NCBI RefSeq assembly: GCF_014229645.1
Contig: NZ_JAATOD010000001.1
Coordinates: 558,001 to 622,000 of the forward strand
Origin: Listeria swaminathanii
GTDB lineage: Bacteria; Bacillota; Bacilli; Lactobacillales; Listeriaceae
Length of the DNA: 64,000 nt
Direction of reading: 5' to 3'
Notes under the pieces: model-generated
Told to the model about the DNA's origin: nothing
The model's input: the letters and a program-made list of their open reading frames with translations, nothing else
The model's database searches: none
Position numbers and translations under genes: made by a program
Shown: piece after piece, positions 1-7,820 of the stretch
Layout of the letters: each line of letters starts with the position of its first letter
Numbering within the stretch: the first letter of the stretch is position 1

Positions 1-2
1 AA

Positions 3-764
3 GCGCAAATCCGTGCCGAAGAAGTTATTGAAGAAATCGCGATTGTTGTTGCACCACTTGTTGAAAAACTAGGAATCGAGAGTAAAACGGTGAAAAAGAC
101 GATTCCCTTTTTATATGAGCTTCAAAAAAATCAATTTTGTGATATGAGTGCCTATCCGTATCCGCTTCTTCTCGTCAATGGAACGAGTGCGGATACCGAA
201 AAATATTGGCGGGATTTACCGACATACTGGACGGACGATGCGAATAAAATCGTGCTCCCGTATGTATTAGAACATATTAAAAATAATAAAGTACGTCAAA
301 AACTGCTCGCTTTTCACGCATGGCTTTTAGGAGAAGTGGTGGAAAAAAATGAGGAACTGGGAGCAGATTTCCGTGTGAAATTAGTTTTTGAGTCAGATAT
401 GCGTATTCGTTTGCGGGTTTATGAAGTAGAACAAATTGCTATCGAAGTGCATTTTTTAGACAATCATGATACGGAGCAACAACATTTGGGTTATGATGTG
501 AGTTTGGAGACAGAACTTGTTGGAAAAGCTAAACTCTTGTTACGCCAAGGCATTTTGACAGAAAATCTCGGTTTGGAAGCATTGAAAGCTTATATTAAAT
601 CCGTTTTGCCAACAGCGCACAACTTAAAAACCTTAGACCATTTAACCGATGAAGAAACGAAAAAACTGACGAAATTATTAACTCAAGAGGAACCAAAAAT
701 CATGGAAGATACAGATTTATCGAGCCAAGCAGTAGATTTCTTGCAAAAAGCAGCACAACGATAA
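3..764 (+). CDS. hypothetical protein, 5' end outside window
   Basis: The reading frame is open from the window edge at base 3 to a TAA at 762-764, so the gene very probably starts upstream. A GTG at 90 has no convincing ribosome binding site, and the codons before it (AQIRAEEVIEEI...) look like ordinary coding sequence. The visible part is about 253 residues, acidic and charged, with no signal peptide, membrane segment or motif that I recognise. It may be the distal gene of an operon whose start lies to the left. A terminator follows at once. I cannot assign a function. Confidence 0.75.
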   Translation, partial: AQIRAEEVIEEIAIVVAPLVEKLGIESKTVKKTIPFLYELQKNQFCDMSAYPYPLLLVNGTSADTEKYWRDLPTYWTDDANKIVLPYVLEHIKNNKVRQKLLAFHAWLLGEVVEKNEELGADFRVKLVFESDMRIRLRVYEVEQIAIEVHFLDNHDTEQQHLGYDVSLETELVGKAKLLLRQGILTENLGLEALKAYIKSVLPTAHNLKTLDHLTDEETKKLTKLLTQEEPKIMEDTDLSSQAVDFLQKAAQR

Positions 765-767
765 GAA

Positions 768-815
768 TAAAATGCTATTTGGAGGAAATCGAGCCTAAAT
801 AGCATTTTATTTTTG
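768..815 (+). terminator. intrinsic terminator after the first gene
   Basis: AAATGCTATTT and AAATAGCATTT form a long stem followed by a T-rich run, directly downstream of the stop codon at 764. Confidence 0.75.
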
Positions 816-875
816 CAAGTGTGCTGGAAAGAATAGTAAAATGATACAATGAAATGAGAAATGAGGATGTAAAAA

Positions 876-1433
876 TTGATTCGACAAGCTAAAAAATCAG
901 ATGCGCCGAAAATTGCGCCACTTTTACTCGTAATATGGAAAGACATGGAATTACCCATTTTAGAAGTAGAGACGGAAGACGCGATTACAAGTGCGCTAGT
1001 TGAAGCGATTCAAACAGAAGATTATCGTTATAGTTATAGACATCTGCACGTGTACGAAAAAGATGGCGATATTGCGGGTGTTTTGGCGGGTTATCCTGGG
1101 AAAATCGAACCGGAAATTGACCACGCTTGGAACGCAATTGCGAAGAAACATGGCATCACTTACGAGGAACCAATTTTTGTGGATAAAGAAACGTTTCCGG
1201 GAGAATGGTATTTAGATTCAATCGTGACAAACGAAAAATACCGCGGACACGGTGTTGGCACGGCTTTACTTGCTAAATTAACAGAAATTGCCGCAGAAGA
1301 GGGCGAAAAAGTAGTTGGTTTGAATTGTGATAAAGGAAACCCACATGCTAAACGTTTATATGAGCGTTTAGGCTTTCATGTGACCGGCGAAATTACTCTT
1401 AGCGGCCACGAATACGAACACATGCAAAAATAA
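876..1433 (+). CDS. GNAT family N-acetyltransferase
   Basis: A 185-residue protein with the GNAT fold pattern. Residues about 112-165 carry the acetyl-CoA-binding region: the strand WYLDSIVTNEKYRGHGVGTALL contains the R-G-H-G-V-G pyrophosphate loop, followed by GLNCDKGNPHAKRLYERLGF, the usual N-x-x-A-x-x-L-Y-E-x-x-G-F motif. It would transfer acetyl from acetyl-CoA to an amine substrate that cannot be named from sequence. The start is TTG at 876, preceded by GAGG at 863-866. The gene is followed after 16 bp by a lipoprotein gene, so the two are likely co-transcribed. Confidence 0.88.
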   Translation: MIRQAKKSDAPKIAPLLLVIWKDMELPILEVETEDAITSALVEAIQTEDYRYSYRHLHVYEKDGDIAGVLAGYPGKIEPEIDHAWNAIAKKHGITYEEPIFVDKETFPGEWYLDSIVTNEKYRGHGVGTALLAKLTEIAAEEGEKVVGLNCDKGNPHAKRLYERLGFHVTGEITLSGHEYEHMQK

Positions 1434-1449
1434 GAAATGAGGCAAGCCG

Positions 1450-2112
1450 ATGAAAAAGATAATTTTCACAGTAGTGCTTAGTTTGGTGCTAGTTCTTGCG
1501 GGATGCGCCGATGTGACCAATACAGTGAAAGTAGATAAAAAAGGCGAGGCAACTATTTCCTTTGATGTCGATATTTCAACTGTAGCAGGGATTTTTGCAT
1601 CGAGCTATTCCGATGAAATGGAAGCTAAACTAAAAGAAGCAGGATTTACTGTAGATAAAAAATCAAATACGAGCTATCATATCGAAAAGAAACTAGATAA
1701 GAACGAAACGACGAAGAGCGATATGAAACCGGAAGATTTTGGTGTGAAAATTACCAATACAAAAAGTTTCTTCACGCAGAAAATCAAGGTAGATGCGGAT
1801 ATCGACATCGAAAAAATTTGGAAAAAAGAAGTGACGGATGTTGCTTTTCCAAAAGATATTTTAAGCCAAGTCGATTATACCTTTGTTTTAGATTTGCCGA
1901 TTTCGACGATTGGGGATAACAATGCTAAAAGTGTCGATGGCGGGAAGCTGACTTGGGATGTTCCACTCGATAAGAAATCTGAAATGTATTTTGAGGTCAC
2001 TGTGCCAAACGTGAAAAACATTGCGATTGTTGGTGGCATTTTACTTATCGTCATCATTGGCTTGATTATTTACCTTATTAGAAGACACCGCAAAAAGAAA
2101 AAACAAGTATAA
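1450..2112 (+). CDS. membrane-anchored lipoprotein, LppM/DUF3153-like
   Basis: The 220-residue protein begins with a lipoprotein signal peptide (MKKIIFTVVLSLVLVLAGC) with lipobox L-A-G-C, so Cys19 should be lipidated after export. The extracellular part is rich in beta-strand-like, lysine-rich segments. Near the C-terminus (about 188-212) lies a hydrophobic helix followed by RRHRKKKKQV, a stop-transfer signal giving a second membrane anchor. This two-anchor layout fits LppM/DUF3153-type proteins, an assignment I make only tentatively. It lies 16 bp after the acetyltransferase gene. Confidence 0.75.
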   Translation: MKKIIFTVVLSLVLVLAGCADVTNTVKVDKKGEATISFDVDISTVAGIFASSYSDEMEAKLKEAGFTVDKKSNTSYHIEKKLDKNETTKSDMKPEDFGVKITNTKSFFTQKIKVDADIDIEKIWKKEVTDVAFPKDILSQVDYTFVLDLPISTIGDNNAKSVDGGKLTWDVPLDKKSEMYFEVTVPNVKNIAIVGGILLIVIIGLIIYLIRRHRKKKKQV

Positions 2113-2156
2113 AAAAAGTGTGGATCAGTTAGCTAAGCTGGTCCACACTTTTATTT
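2113..2156. terminator. bidirectional terminator between lipoprotein and MerR genes
   Basis: AAGTGTGGATCAG pairs with CTGGTCCACACTT, with A-runs on the left and T-runs on the right, so it can stop transcription from both converging genes. It overlaps the last codons of the MerR gene. Confidence 0.8.
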
Positions 2157-2518
2157 ACTTCTTGTTCTAATTCTTCGTAGCAAGCTAATTTTTTCTCGAT
2201 TTTCTTAAATGCTCGGTCGAGTTCTGCTTGTCGGCGATACATATCTGCTTGATGTTCTTTGAGTACAGCGATGCGTTCGGAAACAGTTTTGTCACCACAT
2301 TTAGTTAGTTCGACAATTTCTTTTTGTTTCGCAAGTGGCATTCCCGTAACGCGCAAACATGTAAGTAATTCCAGCCAGTGCAAAGCCTCGTTATCGAAAA
2401 TTCGGTTATTATTTTTATCACGCGCTAGAAAAGGAATTAATCCTTCGCGTTCATAGTAGCGAATTGTGTGGGCGCTTAAACCCGTGTGTGCGGAAGCTTC
2501 TTTGATTGTTTGTTGCAT
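2129..2518 (-). CDS. MerR-family regulator, AdhR/NmlR-like
   Basis: This 129-residue protein has the MerR N-terminal winged helix (TIKEASAHTGLSAHTIRYYEREGL) and a C-terminal dimerisation coiled coil. I take the ATG at 2518 because GAGGTG lies just before it; the longer frame reaching 2551 has no such site. Cys54 in the sequence LLTCLRVTGM lines up with the single reactive cysteine of the AdhR/NmlR group, regulators that sense aldehydes or thiol stress. It is divergent from an aldo/keto reductase gene, and a MerR-type operator lies between them. The likely role is therefore activation of that reductase under electrophile stress; the inducer is inferred, not shown. Confidence 0.88.
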   Translation of the reverse strand: MQQTIKEASAHTGLSAHTIRYYEREGLIPFLARDKNNNRIFDNEALHWLELLTCLRVTGMPLAKQKEIVELTKCGDKTVSERIAVLKEHQADMYRRQAELDRAFKKIEKKLACYEELEQEVNKSVDQLS

Positions 2519-2575
2519 CAAAATCACCTCTTTTTTTCTTAATAATAGCACCTCGAAAATTGAAAAGCCAAATGT

Positions 2576-2606
2576 TTGCCTTTGAGTATACTCTAAGGTG
2601 TATAGT
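2576..2606 (+). promoter_or_regulatory. MerR-type promoter with 19-bp spacer
   Basis: The -35 TTGCCT (2576-2581) and -10 TATAGT (2601-2606) are separated by 19 bp. The spacer holds a near-perfect palindrome, CCTTTGAGTA/TACTCTAAGG at 2579-2598, with 9 of 10 positions symmetric. This is the textbook architecture of a promoter that a MerR activator untwists, and it points at the aldo/keto reductase gene. Confidence 0.85.
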
Positions 2607-2639
2607 AAACGTGTTATTACTTTTAGGAGGCGGATTATA

Positions 2640-3464
2640 TTGAACTTAAAAGATACAGTAAAACTTGCAAATGGTGTAGAAATGCCCCGTTTAGGATTTG
2701 GCGTATGGAAAGTGCAAGACGGCGATGAAGCAGTAAATTCTGTTAAATGGGCAATCGAAGCTGGTTATATTAGCATTGATACAGCTGCTGCTTACAAAAA
2801 TGAAGAAGGCGTTGGTCAAGCAATCAAAGAGTCTGGCATTGCGAGAGAAGACTTATTCGTAACAACGAAACTGTGGAATGCAGAGCAAGGTTACGAATCT
2901 ACTTTGGCAGCGTTTGACGAAAGTTTACGTAAATTAGAACTTGATTATGTCGACTTATATTTAATTCACTGGCCAGTTAAAGGCAAATTTAAAGACACTT
3001 GGCGCGCTTTTGAAAAATTATATAAAGATAAACGCGTTCGCGCAATCGGCGTATGTAACTTCCACGAACATCACCTAAAAGAATTAATGGAAGACGCAGA
3101 AATTGTACCAATGGTAAACCAAATTGAATTACATCCGCAATTAACACAAGAACCATTACGCAAATTCTGTGCTGACAACAATATCGTCGTAGAGGCTTGG
3201 TCTCCGCTCGGTAATGGGAAATTACTTTCTAACCCAGAAATCAAAGCCATTGCAGATGCACACGGCAAATCAGTTGCGCAAGTTATCCTTCGCTGGGACT
3301 TACAAATCGGCGTCGTGACGATTCCAAAATCAGTCCACCAAGAACGTATTATCCAAAATGCCGATATTTTCGACTTCGAATTAACAGAAGAAGAAGTGGC
3401 GAAAATCAGCGGATTGAATAAAGACGAAAGAACTGGCCCAGATCCAGACAACTTTAATTTCTAA
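2640..3464 (+). CDS. aldo/keto reductase
   Basis: A 274-residue NADPH-dependent aldo/keto reductase of the AKR5 (2,5-diketogluconate reductase/glyoxal reductase) type. It reduces aldehydes or ketones in the cytoplasm. The catalytic tetrad is visible as Asp47, Tyr52, Lys77 and His110 (DTAAAY, TTKLWN, LIHWP), and the C-terminal IPKSVH motif binds the coenzyme phosphate. I chose the TTG at 2640, spaced 9 bp from AGGAGG at 2625-2630; the longer frame would start inside the promoter. The MerR regulator opposite probably controls it, consistent with detoxification of reactive aldehydes. Confidence 0.92.
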   Translation: MNLKDTVKLANGVEMPRLGFGVWKVQDGDEAVNSVKWAIEAGYISIDTAAAYKNEEGVGQAIKESGIAREDLFVTTKLWNAEQGYESTLAAFDESLRKLELDYVDLYLIHWPVKGKFKDTWRAFEKLYKDKRVRAIGVCNFHEHHLKELMEDAEIVPMVNQIELHPQLTQEPLRKFCADNNIVVEAWSPLGNGKLLSNPEIKAIADAHGKSVAQVILRWDLQIGVVTIPKSVHQERIIQNADIFDFELTEEEVAKISGLNKDERTGPDPDNFNF

Positions 3465-3468
3465 TATG

Positions 3469-3512
3469 AAAAAATTCCCTTCCAGTTTATCGAACTGGAG
3501 GGGATTTTTATG
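3469..3512 (+). terminator. intrinsic terminator after aldo/keto reductase
   Basis: The stem AAAATTCCCTTCCAGTT / AACTGGAGGGGATTTT, closed by a four-base loop, is followed by a T-run. Confidence 0.8.
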
Positions 3513-3542
3513 CTACAATAAACTAAAAAAAGAGGTTAACAG

Positions 3543-4511
3543 ATGGACGCAAAAACAGTAATTGAAAACCGCTTTATTAATCAAAAATTAGTAGCATCTT
3601 CGTGGTGCGACTCCCCGGAAAAAATCGTGTTTCATTTTGGTGCCATGCAATCGCAAAATTATGGTCAATCGCTTTGGGCTGTTGGAAGTAGACTAATTAC
3701 GCCCAGTGAGCTCGCTGTCAAACAAGCCATCGATCATGGTGAAATTATCCGTTCATGGCTGCTGCGTGGAACTATCCACCTTTTTTCAGCCAAAGATTAT
3801 CATTGGATGATGGACTTAATTGCTCCGACGATTGATAAAATATGTAAGCCTTACCGCGCGAAGTTAGGCTTAACAGAAGAGGTGCTCCACAAGGCTTCCG
3901 AAGTCGTTGCGGAATTTGTTGCGGAACAAGCAGCTACGAGAAAAGATTTAGCCGCACATTTAGCGACAATGGACTTACCAAGTGCAGGAATTCAATTTGC
4001 TCAACTGTTAGTGTATTTAAGTTCCCGAAAAATTATTTGTTCTGGTCCGGATGAATCGTTTAGAAATACGAAACACATCCCAGTAGACACGACTAATTTC
4101 ACACGCGAGGGAGCAATCAAAGAACTAGCGAAGCGTTACATCCAAAGCCATGCGCCAGCTACTTTAAAAGATTTCTGTTTTTGGTCAGGATTAAATGTGA
4201 CAGATGCTAAAGTTGGCTTAGCTGATTTACCTAAAATGGGGGATTTCTACATAATGCCGCTCGTTGAAAATAGTAGCGCAACACCTACTATTCCGCTTGC
4301 TGGCTTTGATGAATGGATTATCGGATACCGTGACCGCTCAGTTGTGCTACCAGAAACATGGAACGATGAAATTATTACGAAAAACGGGATTTTTAGACCC
4401 GCAATTATCACGGACGGAAAAGTAGTTGGAAAATGGGAGAAACCAAAGAAATTAGCTGGATTAGAGGGAGATTACTGGGACCGTTACATCCAGTTTCGAA
4501 ATATGCTATAG
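3543..4511 (+). CDS. winged-helix protein, AlkZ-like (HTH_42)
   Basis: This 322-residue protein belongs to the winged-helix DNA-binding family of HTH_42 (DUF1006) proteins, judged by the N-terminal pattern (HFGAMQSQNYGQSLWAVGSR), SWLLRGTIHL, and the C-terminal DEWIIGYRDRS and RPAIITDGKVVGKWEK blocks. The founding characterised members are DNA glycosylases (AlkZ of Streptomyces, E. coli YcaQ/AlkX) that excise bulky or crosslinked alkylated bases. Gln36-Ser-Gln38 matches the catalytic QxQ motif of AlkZ at nearly the same position. It has its own ATG just after a terminator and is 40 bp upstream of the HMG-CoA reductase gene. Glycosylase activity is inferred. Confidence 0.75.
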   Translation: MDAKTVIENRFINQKLVASSWCDSPEKIVFHFGAMQSQNYGQSLWAVGSRLITPSELAVKQAIDHGEIIRSWLLRGTIHLFSAKDYHWMMDLIAPTIDKICKPYRAKLGLTEEVLHKASEVVAEFVAEQAATRKDLAAHLATMDLPSAGIQFAQLLVYLSSRKIICSGPDESFRNTKHIPVDTTNFTREGAIKELAKRYIQSHAPATLKDFCFWSGLNVTDAKVGLADLPKMGDFYIMPLVENSSATPTIPLAGFDEWIIGYRDRSVVLPETWNDEIITKNGIFRPAIITDGKVVGKWEKPKKLAGLEGDYWDRYIQFRNML

Positions 4512-4551
4512 TCAATTAGCTGCATAAATTTTAATTTGAGGTGATAAAGCA

Positions 4552-5832
4552 ATGGATGCTTTTGATAAATTTTACAAAAAAACATTAGAAGAACGCCGTG
4601 AAATTTTAGCTAGATATGCCGATTTAAATGAGGAAGAACAAGCATTTTTAGCTTCTACAGGGGCACTATCTCTTGATAAGGCGAACCATATGATTGAGAA
4701 TACAATTGGTATTTATTCACTGCCACTGGGTCTAGGAATGAACATGCTATTGAATGACAAAGCTTATGTTGTTCCGATGGCAATGGAGGAGCCTTCTGTC
4801 ATTGCGGCACAAAGCTCTGGAGCGAAACTCATTGCGCAAAATGGTGGGATAAAAGGTAGTGCAACGAAGCGGGAAATGATTGGTCAAATCGAGTTGATTT
4901 CTGTTTCTGACATGGAAACTGCGAGAGAAAACGTACTTGCGAATCAAGAAAAATTAGTTGCGATTGCGAACGAAGCCCATCCATCTTTGCAAAAACGTGG
5001 TGGTGGCGCGGTGGATCTTCAAGTCAGAACGGCACAAACGGCTAGCGGAGAAACGCTATTTATCGTTCATTTATTAGTAGATACCCAAGAAGCAATGGGT
5101 GCTAATATGGTCAACACGATGGTCGAAACATTGGCGCCGGAATTAGAAGTGTTAACCGCGGGGAAAGCCAATATGCGCATTTTATCTAATTTAGTCGATG
5201 AAGCAACAGCGACAGCAATTTGTCGGATAAAACCTGAAAGCTTAGCGACTAAAACACAAAGCGGTGAATGGGTGCGTGATCGAATTATTGCCGCTTATGA
5301 ATTTGCCGATGCCGATATTTACCGAGCAGCAACGCACAATAAAGGAATTATGAATGGCATTGATGCAGTAATTATGGCATTTGGAAATGATTGGCGCGCA
5401 GTGGAAGCCGCAAGTCATGCATACGCCGCCCGCACAGGAAGCTATAAACCGATGACTAAGTGGTCAAAAGATGCGGAAGGGTATTTGGTTGGCGAATTGA
5501 CTTTACCGATGCCAGTCGCCTTTGTAGGAGGTTCTATCGGTATCCATCCTATCGCAACCCTTTCGAAAAAAATTGCCCGCGTTGAATCAGCAAAAGAATT
5601 AGCGATGCTAGTATGTGCTGTTGGTTTAACACAGAATCTAGCTGCCTTAAAAGCGTTAGTCACAGAAGGAATCCAACGTGGTCATATGTCGTTACAGGCC
5701 AAATCACTAGCGATGACAGCTGGTGCAGAAGCTGACGAAATCGAAAAAGTGGCTACATTTTTACAAGAAAGCAAGCAATTAAATGTTTTAGCTGCGAAAG
5801 AATTTATTTCCAAATTACGCAGCGAAAAATAA
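4552..5832 (+). CDS. mvaA: class II hydroxymethylglutaryl-CoA reductase
   Basis: The 426-residue protein is a class II (bacterial) HMG-CoA reductase, interconverting HMG-CoA and mevalonate in the cytoplasm. The catalytic residues Glu80, Lys264, Asp280 and His378 are each three positions below their Pseudomonas mevalonii counterparts, confirming both family and start site. Other landmarks are ENTIGIYSLPLGLG, EEPSVIAAQ and GANMVNTMVE. Listeria makes isoprenoids partly by the mevalonate pathway, so a biosynthetic role is more likely than mevalonate degradation. The ATG at 4552 follows GAGGTGA. No terminator is seen before or after, so it may be read together with the upstream winged-helix gene. 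Confidence 0.93.
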   Translation: MDAFDKFYKKTLEERREILARYADLNEEEQAFLASTGALSLDKANHMIENTIGIYSLPLGLGMNMLLNDKAYVVPMAMEEPSVIAAQSSGAKLIAQNGGIKGSATKREMIGQIELISVSDMETARENVLANQEKLVAIANEAHPSLQKRGGGAVDLQVRTAQTASGETLFIVHLLVDTQEAMGANMVNTMVETLAPELEVLTAGKANMRILSNLVDEATATAICRIKPESLATKTQSGEWVRDRIIAAYEFADADIYRAATHNKGIMNGIDAVIMAFGNDWRAVEAASHAYAARTGSYKPMTKWSKDAEGYLVGELTLPMPVAFVGGSIGIHPIATLSKKIARVESAKELAMLVCAVGLTQNLAALKALVTEGIQRGHMSLQAKSLAMTAGAEADEIEKVATFLQESKQLNVLAAKEFISKLRSEK

Positions 5833-6030
5833 AGTCGTTTGTTAAGCGCGTCTTTACAAAAACTTAACAATACATTCGGAACGTGATAAAACCTTTAGTA
5901 TCAACAACTTTCAGAGATTTACTTGGATTTCCCTTTACAAAATAAAAAAAAGTTATTTACGTTGCTTTTACTTTCTTTTATGATGAAAAAAGAGTGAAAT
6001 TACAAGATTACAAACAAAAAGGAGATTTTC

Positions 6031-7665
6031 ATGGGAGACATAAATATTCAGCAGATGATTTTTCAATTTATCGGAGGACTTGGAATTTTTCTTTTCGGTA
6101 TAAAATATATGGGAGACGGACTGCAAATGGCAGCCGGCGACAGACTCCGTGATATTTTAGATAAGTACACAACGAATCCTTTTATGGGTGTACTTGCCGG
6201 GATTTTAGTTACCGTATTAATTCAAAGTAGCTCAGGTACGACTGTTTTGACGGTCGGATTAGTAAGTGCCGGATTTATGACGTTAAAACAGGCAATTGGT
6301 GTTATCATGGGGGCGAATATCGGAACGACCGTAACCGCCTTTATTATTGGTATTAAGCTATCCGAGTATTCTTTACCAATAATTGCTGTTGGTGCAGTAC
6401 TTTTATTCTTCTTTAAAAATCATAAAGTGAAAAATATCGGCCAAGTATTCTTTGGTTTTGGTGCGTTATTCTATGGTTTAGATTTGATGGGACAAGGGAT
6501 GAAGCCTCTTGCAGGAATGGAATCTTTCCACGAATTAACTGCTCAAATGAGTACAAATCCGTTCTTAGGTTTGTTAATCGGAACGATCTTCACGGCGGTT
6601 GTGCAGTCTTCTAGTGCAACCATCGGGATTTTACAAGAGTTATACGGGCAAGGCGCGATTGATCTTCAAGCTGCCTTACCAGTATTATTCGGGGACAACA
6701 TTGGTACAACTATTACAGCTGTTCTTGCAGCAATTGGCGCAAGTGTTGCGGCGAAACGTGCAGCAGCGACACACGTAATATTTAACTTAATCGGTGCCGT
6801 CATTTTCATGCTAATACTACCGCTGTTTACCTCGCTGGTTTCTTATCTACAAGGACTGTTTGGATTGAATCCAGAAATGACCATCGCCGTAGCGCACGGA
6901 ACGTTTAACGTGACGAATACATTTATTCAATTCTGGTTCATTGGTGCGTTTGCTTGGCTTGTAACGAAGCTTATCCCAGGCGACGATTCGCGGATCGATT
7001 ATAAAACAAAACATTTAGATACCAATTTAATCGACCAATCACCAGGTATTGCCCTTGAAATGGCACGCGAAGAAACACTTCGTATGGCTGATTACGCAAA
7101 ATTTGGTTTACAAGAAGCGAGACAATATTTGGTTAACCGGGAATCGAAACATGCCGAATCTACTGTACAGGTAGAAGAAGCCGTGAACAATTTAGACCGA
7201 AAAATCACCGAGTATTTAACGAAAATTTCTTCTGTTGCTTTAACTAATAACGAAACAGAAGAACACGCGCTAATGCTTGATACCGTTCGTGACATTGAAC
7301 GCGTTGGTGATCATATGGAAAACATCGTTGAAAACATTGATCAACTGATTAAAAATAAAGCAAAAATGTCTGACGAAGCATCCGAACAACTAATCGAAAT
7401 GTTTGAACTGACAACAGCAAATTTTGAACGCGCAGTAAAAGCAATGCATAAAAAAGATCGCTCGCTTGCGGAAGAAACAATTTTAGTTGAAAAAGATATC
7501 GACAAAGCAGAACGCAGATTACGTAAAAGTCATATCCGCCGCTTAAATGAAGGCAAATGCCAAGTAGTTAGCGGAATCTTGTATATCGATATTGTTAGTG
7601 ATTTAGAACGAATTGGCGACCACGCAAACAACATCGCTGAGTCTGTTTTAGAATTAAACGAATAA
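6031..7665 (+). CDS. Na/Pi cotransporter family protein with PhoU-like tail
   Basis: A 544-residue membrane protein of the Na/Pi type II cotransporter family. The N-terminal ~310 residues hold two inverted-repeat Na/Pi units with the signature QSSSGTT (first) and QSSSATIGI (second), plus GANIGTT and GDNIGTT. The C-terminal ~200 residues are a charged helical PhoU-like domain (EEHALMLDTVRDIERVGDHMENIVENI and a second DLERIGDHANNIAE). It probably imports phosphate with sodium, with the PhoU part regulating. It is transcribed alone: 198 bp of AT-rich DNA precede it, AAGGAG lies before the ATG, and a terminator follows. Confidence 0.9.
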   Translation: MGDINIQQMIFQFIGGLGIFLFGIKYMGDGLQMAAGDRLRDILDKYTTNPFMGVLAGILVTVLIQSSSGTTVLTVGLVSAGFMTLKQAIGVIMGANIGTTVTAFIIGIKLSEYSLPIIAVGAVLLFFFKNHKVKNIGQVFFGFGALFYGLDLMGQGMKPLAGMESFHELTAQMSTNPFLGLLIGTIFTAVVQSSSATIGILQELYGQGAIDLQAALPVLFGDNIGTTITAVLAAIGASVAAKRAAATHVIFNLIGAVIFMLILPLFTSLVSYLQGLFGLNPEMTIAVAHGTFNVTNTFIQFWFIGAFAWLVTKLIPGDDSRIDYKTKHLDTNLIDQSPGIALEMAREETLRMADYAKFGLQEARQYLVNRESKHAESTVQVEEAVNNLDRKITEYLTKISSVALTNNETEEHALMLDTVRDIERVGDHMENIVENIDQLIKNKAKMSDEASEQLIEMFELTTANFERAVKAMHKKDRSLAEETILVEKDIDKAERRLRKSHIRRLNEGKCQVVSGILYIDIVSDLERIGDHANNIAESVLELNE

Positions 7666-7668
7666 AAG

Positions 7669-7713
7669 TAAAAAAGAAACTAGTGGAGATAAAATCGCTA
7701 GTTTCTTTTTTGT
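7669..7713 (+). terminator. intrinsic terminator after Na/Pi cotransporter
   Basis: AAAAAAGAAACTAG pairs with CTAGTTTCTTTTTT across a short loop and ends in a T-run. Confidence 0.8.
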
Positions 7714-7820
7714 TAAAAATCTACACTTTTACTAGTCCTTGTGAAGCATTGAGTATAAGCGAATAGTGGTGTAAAATAGGAATGATTATAAAACTAGAAT
7801 GACTGGAAGTGTTAAGTCTT

